Positions 45,601 through 54,600 of a DNA stretch of 64,000 nt are shown piece after piece (position 1 is the first letter of the stretch; each line of letters opens with the position of its first letter). This DNA is from Patiria pectinifera (taxonomy: Eukaryota > Echinodermata > Asteroidea > Valvatida > Asterinidae). The notes under the pieces were generated by a model. It was not told the origin of the DNA and did no database searches. It saw only the letters and a list, made by a program, of their open reading frames with translations. The position numbers were made by a program, and so were the translations under genes. The stretch lies in the NCBI GenBank assembly GCA_029964075.1, contig CM057142.1, positions 1,069,770 through 1,133,769 on the forward strand, read 5' to 3'.

Positions 45601-48600
45601 CTCAAGGCCAAGGCCAAGGCTTTTGACCTTAAGCCTCGAGGCCAAGGCCAGGCACTACATCACTGACAGTTAGACAATAATGAGTCCCACAAGTCATTGA
45701 TATAAGGTATTAAGTGTACACTTTTATGATCACTGTGTTTGGATAACATGCATTTCAAAAGCTAAATAAATATTCGTCAAATTTCTTTCAGCATCCCCTC
45801 TGTTTTTTAAATCATATAAACTGCAACAGGGAACCAATAAGGTTGAAATCTTAAAAAGAAAACCGGATGAACAATTAATTGTCTGAATCTGGATTTTAAT
45901 CTGCGACAAACTGTACAGACACTCAACCAACTAAGTTGCAGTTCAGACATTTGTTTTGTCTCCTATTACTGAAACTGGTAAGAATTTAGAAAGCTATAAA
46001 TCCGATAATCACTTACTGATATCTCTCTCTGTAGATGACACAGCGATCATGTTCACGTTAGGCATGCAGACCATGTCTGTTAACCACATAGGCTTCGTCT
46101 TCTCCCGAGGTTGCTCTATCTGTAAAATTAATAAGAAAACGAATATAGAACAAAATTAATCAATGAAAGCGTCGGCCCATTTCAAATCGTTGTTTTTTTA
46201 TAAGTGTATATACACTTATTAAAAAACAACGATTTGAAATGTTTATAAAATGTTTTAATTGTAAATAAAAACATTCATTCTAAATTTTCATTGTAAATGT
46301 TTATGGAAAAAAACCAATGATCTTAAATGATTTCAAATGAAATGAAACGATTTTGGGGAACTGTGGTCCAGTGGTTACGGTGTTCGACTCGTGTGCCGTG
46401 GTACATGGGTTCGAAATCCTGACGGGGAACATGGTGCTTGTACACTTAAGCAAGGCACTTTACCATTATTGCATCGTCCTTTGGATGGGACGTAAAGCCG
46501 TAGGTCCCGTGTGTTGTGTAATGCACGTAAAATAACCCAGTAACACATATCGCGAAGAGAAGGGGTTTGCCCCGGTGTTTCTAGCAGTGGCTGTAATATG
46601 CGCCGCATCACCTTGTTAACAATTATAAAGGCTACATAATGGGTCTCATATTTCTCATAAACTTCATTTACCTGTCCTTAAAAATTGACATGATATTATT
46701 ACCAGCGCCTTGAGTACCTAATTGTTGTTAGATACGTGCGCTATAAGACTCCGGTATTATTATTTCTCTTTTATAGAATCAATACAACGAGATACGATTG
46801 CACTGCCCTGATCATAAGTTACAGTCAGTTGGGGAGTCGGGGAGTAGGTCAGTGAGTCGGGGAGTCGGGGAGTCAGTCAGTCAGTCAATGGAATAGGTAC
46901 AAGTGGACTTTAGCCGTCCTCTTGGACCTGCAAATATCCATCTACAAATCTGCATGCTCACGGTGAACAATTTAGAAACATAAATTCCGAAGCCCAATTC
47001 ATTTTTTTTTTCTCACCGCGACTGAGCGCTGTAAGTGCATGTCCATGCTCCAGAAGTTGATAACACCTTCTTTGCTGACTGATATATAGCGGCCTCCATG
47101 TTCTCCCTCCTCATGCAGGTTACCATGGCGAAGGTTAAGGTTTTGATAGAATCCAACCTTTGTGAGCATGTCACGATGGTTACTGCAGCAGCAAATCAAT
47201 CATAGGATAAAATGAAAGATTTATAGACTCAGTAAGAAGTTGTAGGTAATTACTGTGGCGTTGGCATAAGTGACGGTTCAGTTAACTTTGCCGTAAGCAA
47301 AGTCTGGATCCTACAACACTATCGTTGCAGAGCTTCCAGTATATGTTCAAATATTTTTGAAATGTCATGAAAGCTCGCGTGCAGCTTCATTCATCTTGCT
47401 TGTGTGTTTCAAGATCCATCCACTGATCCTAGACACCAGATAAACGACTGTTCTGAGCTCTAGTACAAAATGCACTGAGCGGACTTGCCTTAATTGGTTA
47501 GACGCGTGATAACGGGCATTAATACCCGTTGGCGCGTAATCGCGACTTTTCCAGATGTGCCATTGTGTAGGGTTTTTGCCCGACATCTAAAACGGAAATA
47601 TTCATAAAACTGTAAGTAAAACTACTTCTTATTTAAGATATAATTGTTCCAAATAATTTTAAAAAAATAAATACTTCAGGATATAACAGATGCATGTGCA
47701 GTTTTTGTCGTCATAGATGAAGTATTTACCCGGGAAATAATCGTCAAATTTCGAGAAGAACACCGTTTACCCAAATTTTGTTTTTTATTAGGCTTTTATT
47801 AAAAAGTTTTAGAGAGATAGGATGCTGAACCGATGAAACAAAAGCGACATTTCATTGTTCATCTTAAAGCTAAAGATATTGTGCTCGGCATTACCATGGT
47901 TATGTAGTTATCACTTATCACAATTCAAACATACAGACCAAAAACGTAGACTCATGAATATTCAAAAATATAATTCGCTGGCTTGACAGACTTCGAGGTC
48001 AGATCGGGCGAAGAGCCTTGCAAATCTGAAAGCCACCGCGCGTAGTGGTCTTTGTTGAAATTATTCATGGTATTTGCCACCAGTAGAGGCCGTTATCACG
48101 CGTCTAACCAGGAGTTGGGCCGAGTCGTTCATCCTTGTGTGTAGGATCCGTGATCCATCCTACCTTGTAACATTGTTATTGAACTATTCGCTCGTGACGA
48201 TGCAATTCCCCAATAAAATACTACAAAGGAAATTAATTTTAGTTTTGGAATAAGCATACCTGTGGATTTCTCTTAGCGGCTTCGGGAAGGGTATCTGTGA
48301 TAAAATAGACGTGAAATTCAAAGACGTCAAATGTTTAGGCTTGTTCTCATGATTCAGTATGGGTTTCCAAAACCGTTGAAAAGGCCACTGCTTTTGGTCA
48401 ATATGCGATAAACCCAACACACGACGGCTGACAGAAGAGCTTCCTCCTGAACAAAACGGTCATTGCAGACAAACTTGATAAAAAAAATCCACCTCCTCCT
48501 AGCCTATGCGACTTCCACAAATGCACAACAAAATGGTGGAATTATGTCCTTCTTGTTCTCATGTATTCGATTAATTGTTCACAACAACAATATCTAATGA

Positions 48601-51600
48601 CAATTTAATTATATCTTTGTTAATAGGTGTAGTTTAGAAGTACTCAATAGTTTTAAGTGTATTTATATATGTACCAGTTTAGAGTGCAAACCAAACCGTT
48701 ATTGTTGTGTATACATGCTCCACATAGCATTTTGTATTAACCATGCGGGGATGTCTTGTTTTCTCATCAAGTGCTTTGGTAAGGATTATGATCAAATTAA
48801 TAACTAGGGGCTGAAGTAAATAATTAATATCACAAAACAGCAATAGGAGGAGTAAAAACAGAGGAAGTAATAATGAGTGTCATTTAAAGTAAGTTGTGCT
48901 GAAGCAGTTAGTTATCACGCCACCTCTTTATAACTTACTCTCTATTCGGACGTCCAGAGCGAGAGATTGGTGGGGGAAAAGGGGAAAAATCATTAAATTA
49001 AAACATGAAATACATGGCCTATCTATTTGTTTCGTCGGGCAAACATGGAGGTAGGCAACTCTTTGGCTAGACCGACTTTGTGATACAATTGCAATTATCT
49101 CGCATACATTTTAACATGTGTGACTGACGGGTGTATCAATTTGTAGGCAACCTACCTCTTTAAATAGATTACTCATGTGATCTCGTTCCTGATACTCCAT
49201 CAGCATGTACGACAGATATTCATCCTGGGCGGGGAAGACAGAGTATACATAGTTAGTAATTTAAAATCATAATTATTCATCAAATAATTAAATGCTAAAA
49301 TTATGCTTTGAATATTAATCAGACATGAGTTACATGTCAGCAAGTGTGAAACCTGCAAACACAGCGGTGTGTAAATTGTAAAGTATAACATCAATTTTCG
49401 GATTTCCATCTACAATCTTTGAATTGCATTTCCCAAGTCATTTGAACTTAGACATGAAATGTATTAGAAACAATCATTCTGAGGTAACACAAACAGAAAT
49501 CATTACAAACGTTGACAACAAAATTCGTACACTTGAACCCTGTCGCAACCAATCATGTTAAGCGCACTGCTGATCCGATTGTTTTGTGCAACATGAACAT
49601 CGTCATGTCGTGTTTACACAAAGAGCGCTCGTTATAATTTAATATTTCAAGGTAAAATCGATTACAATGATCGCTTTTTTTGAGGAAAGACGGACTGCCG
49701 ATGAGAAAAAAGGGCTCAGAGATCTATAGAAAGACCTCTATGTGACGCGTGTCATTGTCGGCATATAGGCGAACATATGCTGATATGACAGGGTAATTTC
49801 GCTTGAAAAATCACAACATGTATAATTCGTACAAAACGTTACAGTTCCGACAGAAACACATAGATTGATAGACGTAGGGACGGCCTTACCCAGTCCACTG
49901 TTCCGTCACAGTTTGCATCGACCTTCATGAAGACAATAGCCAGCTCTTTATCATCAACCTTTCGTAATTAAAAAAGTACGAGTTGACATGAAAACTATAA
50001 ACAATAACATTTGATATTAGACAGAGACTTTCACCCCAATCATGAACAGCATAACAATCGATTAGGTATCATTCGATCCGCTTGATGAATATTTTGCAAA
50101 TAAAGGGAAAATCTGTCTCCAGCACCAGACGAACACTTATTAAAATGTTGGCATTTTGTTTTATTGGTGCACTTGGTGAAATGCTGCGTTAATGTATGTG
50201 TTTCAAAATCGGTTCTATTTAGAAAATGATATATATTAGTCCCGTTTACCTGGCTAAGCCTATTGTTGTTAGTCATGTCACACCAATTGTATCACCATAT
50301 TAGTAACTACCTAGCAGATATTCAGTTCAGCAGGGACGTAAATCCGGGAAGCATGGGGGTATATATCCCCCTCCCCCACTTTTTGACCGGGGGAGATGGG
50401 CTATTGGACCCCCCCCCCCCTTCGTGGTTAGGAAAAAAGGCTGATTTAAGGTTTAAAAAAAATGTGTTGAGTCAAACCATGCAGAAGTATTCTCTATTGT
50501 GAGTGGTTCACCTCTGATTTTTGCTGAGGAGAAAATTAGTTATGCTGAACAGTATTTTCTGCTAAGCAGCTCCATGAAATGTGACCATGGAGACGGCTGC
50601 CCTCACCGGGCACCTTGCTCTATGGTTTACGAGGCATTGCAATTCTAATTTCATACAAAAGGTCAATTGAAACGAAACTGTTTGTTTGTAAACCCTCCAC
50701 CTCCTAATTACGTGCAGTGCATTTGTGCAGTGCATTTGTGTCTGATTGCCAGACCAAAGGATTCTGACCATTCCTCATTAATCTTAGGTCCGGTAGCCTC
50801 CGGTAATACATTGTATTACAATTTACGTCACGTGACTAAAACGGGAGGAATTCCTCCTTTTTCCGAAAATTTTCGAAGTTTGCCGAATTCGTTTCGTCGA
50901 CAATCGGATAGCGCCCAAGTATTTCCGAATATAATATAGGTTTAATTAACTGCTAATTGCTTATTAATTTATTTTTTAAATGAGTTGATAATTAATATTC
51001 ATTGCTTTCATTTAGAAAACTTGAAATTCAACGACGATTTTGTGCATCAAATATACTCGGATCGCATGGGCGAACTTTTTGCTGCATCATGTACAATTTT
51101 TAATTTGACGACCGTTACTGAGATTTTCCAAAACTCGGTCTTCATTCGGCTCCTCCTGCTAACAGTGTTGTTTGGGTGCCTACTTTTGAAGATTCCAGAT
51201 CAACATTAGTCAATGTTATCTTACAGAAACATCAAACTGTATTATCATAACTGTATGATATTACGAAGCAAGTGATTTACTTAAAAATTTGATCAGATCG
51301 AACATTAAAAGGTAAAAGTGATAAAGCAAAATCGGAAACGAAGCCGAGCTTTGAAAAAGGGCCATCAATGTCGTCATGTTTATTTTTAGCCACGGAGGCT
51401 GCCTGACCTAAGATTCATCAGGAATAGTCAGAATCCTTTGGTCTGGGAACCAGACTATTGTGTAAAGCTCATTTTTGTTTGTTATTCAGTGCAGTAGTGG
51501 TACATGAACCTCATAGGAGGGCGCCATTTGCTTTGGGTTAAACTCGTAAATAGCGCCCTTCTATCGTGTCTACCATAATCAAAAGGGCTATGCCCTATAC

Positions 51601-54600
51601 ATGTACAGTGACTACAATCGAGACTATAGGATTTTTCGAAACATTGGCTTTGTCTCAAGGTCGGCTTCAGGAAATTTCAGGTCGCTGACTAGGGGGCTCC
51701 GGCTCAATGTGTGCCTGATTTCAAGAACCCTGAACAAATCCTATGTAGCGCTAAAGTTCGGAGTTTTTCTTTTTGGTTTAAACACAAACAGGAGCCAGAT
51801 ATGAAGCCGAACCGGAGACGAAGCCACCGTTTGAGGAAAAAACGTTCTCTCCATTGTCATACGCCGTGGTTTATTGTCAACTTTGTCAACTGTCATGTTA
51901 GGCCAAAAAAAAAAATATTCGGTCTCTGGTCAGACCAAAGTTCCGGAATTGACGCGGGGAAGCGGCATTTTTGGGGTTTTTTTTTTTTTTTTTAAGCTTG
52001 GATTGTACAGACAAGGTGGGGTACTATTTTGCTTTTTTGCTGTCCTCATGTACATTGGTGTCCTCCATAATTTGCCTTGGTGCTCTCGATCATTTGCCTT
52101 GGTGCAATTTCCCATTCCTTGGTGCTCTTTGGTAAAAAAAAAAATGGAGGAGGTGCGGCAATAGAGGCGCTGTTGGAGCTACCGCGGAACATTTTGGGGG
52201 AAAAAAGATTGACGCGCATGATTAAAATCGACGCGCGCGCTGACCAGAGACCGACTTTTTTTTTTTTTTTTTTGCCTTAGGCAAATATTTTATTTAGTAC
52301 GTTCTTTCGATAAACCAAATACGTTATTAGGGAGGTTCAGAACTATTTCACGAGATACTCGTAGTGTTTTAAAGTACAATTATACAAGAGGAACCGACAT
52401 AGTTTGACCTATGAGAATAACATCCACTTTTGGCCTATCAGTGAAAAGAACAGTGTCTTTCTGCGCGATATAATGTAATTCCATAACCGAACTAATGCAA
52501 TTGAGATGGGTCCAATACATTTGCCATATACAAACTGTATTGAATTAGTTGTTAGTCGAGAGGGTATGCGGTGTTGTTAATAGCATCTTTTAAAATATTG
52601 TTTGTTTACTTACTTCTTCCATCTATCGTCCACAAAGGTAACGATAACAAATATACAAAGGTTATACATGTTTTAGAAAAACATTTTTCAATTCACAACA
52701 AAATAAAATGTCCATTACTTGAAAGAAAGCACTAGTAAGAACAACTAGCAAGGGGCTTACAAACGTTCTTCGAGGAAGTTTCATGACTACCACACCCCAT
52801 TGTACGGCCAAGTGAACAATTCATAAACAAATGGAAGGTTAATGTGTGTTACGGAAATTATGTTAAGTCTGAAACAAATTAAGTGATTCGTTCAAAGTAC
52901 ACTTGGCCAAACAAGCTTTAGAATATTACATGCAATATTGATAATGCAACTAACCTTCACAGAATGGTCACTTTTCTTCGTGTACATACACAAATGCCTC
53001 GGTGTTATGTCAAAACTAAACAGTTTGAGATGCTATAACTTACCATTCCTTCTCCCATAATTTTCCTCATTGCTTGACGAAACTCATCGATGTCCAGGCC
53101 TCCTCCTCCATCTTCATCTGCCTCCTTTGATGATGAGATTGGGATGGATGATGAAGATCACACGGAGATGCAAATGTTAGACAAAATTGAAAGTACAAGT
53201 ACTTACCATTTTTGGAACGTTATTGTATATCATTTTCAGAACCATTCTATACACGTCGAGATAGAGAATTCTAACACAAACATAGTTACAGGTAAAGAGG
53301 ATCTTGTCGGTAAATTTTACTATATGTATGTGTGCTTGAATGCTATAAACTTTGTTTTAATTTGACAGAACGTTGTTTTTCAATTTGTTGCAATTTTTTA
53401 ATTTACCAAGATTCAAACTAACCCTTTTTTTTGGGGGGGGGGCGGGGGGTAGGAAAATGTAAGTCTATCTGCAAACTTAGTTGTCTCTGTATTAAATGCA
53501 GAGAGTAAACTCCATTCTTATTCTTCACTAAGTCGTTCCGTCTTAAGGCTTAGTGCCATGTTTTCAAACATTTCTTCCATTAGTTATAATAGTAATTCTT
53601 TTCCCGGGATTTTGTTTGAAAACTTCGATAATCGGATGACACTTGGTCTAAAGCCCGATGGGGCGATGACAGCGGTGTTAAGGACCGGGGGTAAAGGCTC
53701 TTTTGTGACGGTGTTTATGCTTACTGCCGAGGTCAAACTAAGGAGATTTGGGGATTAAGGATTGGGATAAAAAGCGCTGAGAACCCTTGAAAACAAGTTG
53801 AAACTCCTCCGTAAACATTTGTACGTGTATGGAGCATATTACCTCAGTTTCTTATTAGCCGATATGATCGTCTGATGTTTTGTTATAAAAAAGGTACAAA
53901 AGAACCCTTTCCGGGAAAAAATGAATGCATTCTTCTTCTCTTTTGTGGTGTATAGATTTACAGTGAAGCAGTAAAAGAAGCTCGTTGTAATCAATCTGTT
54001 GAGTTAACACCAAAGCGATTGGGTGTGTGTTGTTCCCATATACACGGGCCAATATACAGGCTATTTTAACCCAGTTTTGTAGCATTTTTTAATGTTACAT
54101 TTGGTTTTTCTTTGTTTTAAGTTTACCTCAAAAATTTCCTGCAACTTCTGTAAGTGATCATTGTTCATCTCATCCTCCAGTCTAGCACCCATACTGCCTG
54201 CTTGAGAAGCCTGGTCACTCTGATGCTTGCCAGCCATGGAACCTTTTGAAACCTGTTACATGACACACCCATCAAAGTGTATGCTTTTTATTTCTTAAGA
54301 TCAAATAAACTATTATTTGTGTCATTGCATTATTGTCGTCGTCCTCGATGCACGTAATTGAATTCATGTCATTGATTCTGTTGTACATATCGTTATAACC
54401 ATGGGCGTCGCTGGGGGGAGGGAAGAGGGGCACTTGCCCCCTCTGGAAAACCAACAAAAGGGGGGAAAAAAAGACGAAAAAAGAAAGAAAGTAAAAGAGA
54501 CGCGGAGTCATATTGCTATTAATGTATTAGGTAGGGGGTTAAATGTCGCTGCCCCCCACGAAAAATGATCAATCGAAAATACGCTAGAAAAGTACAGGGA

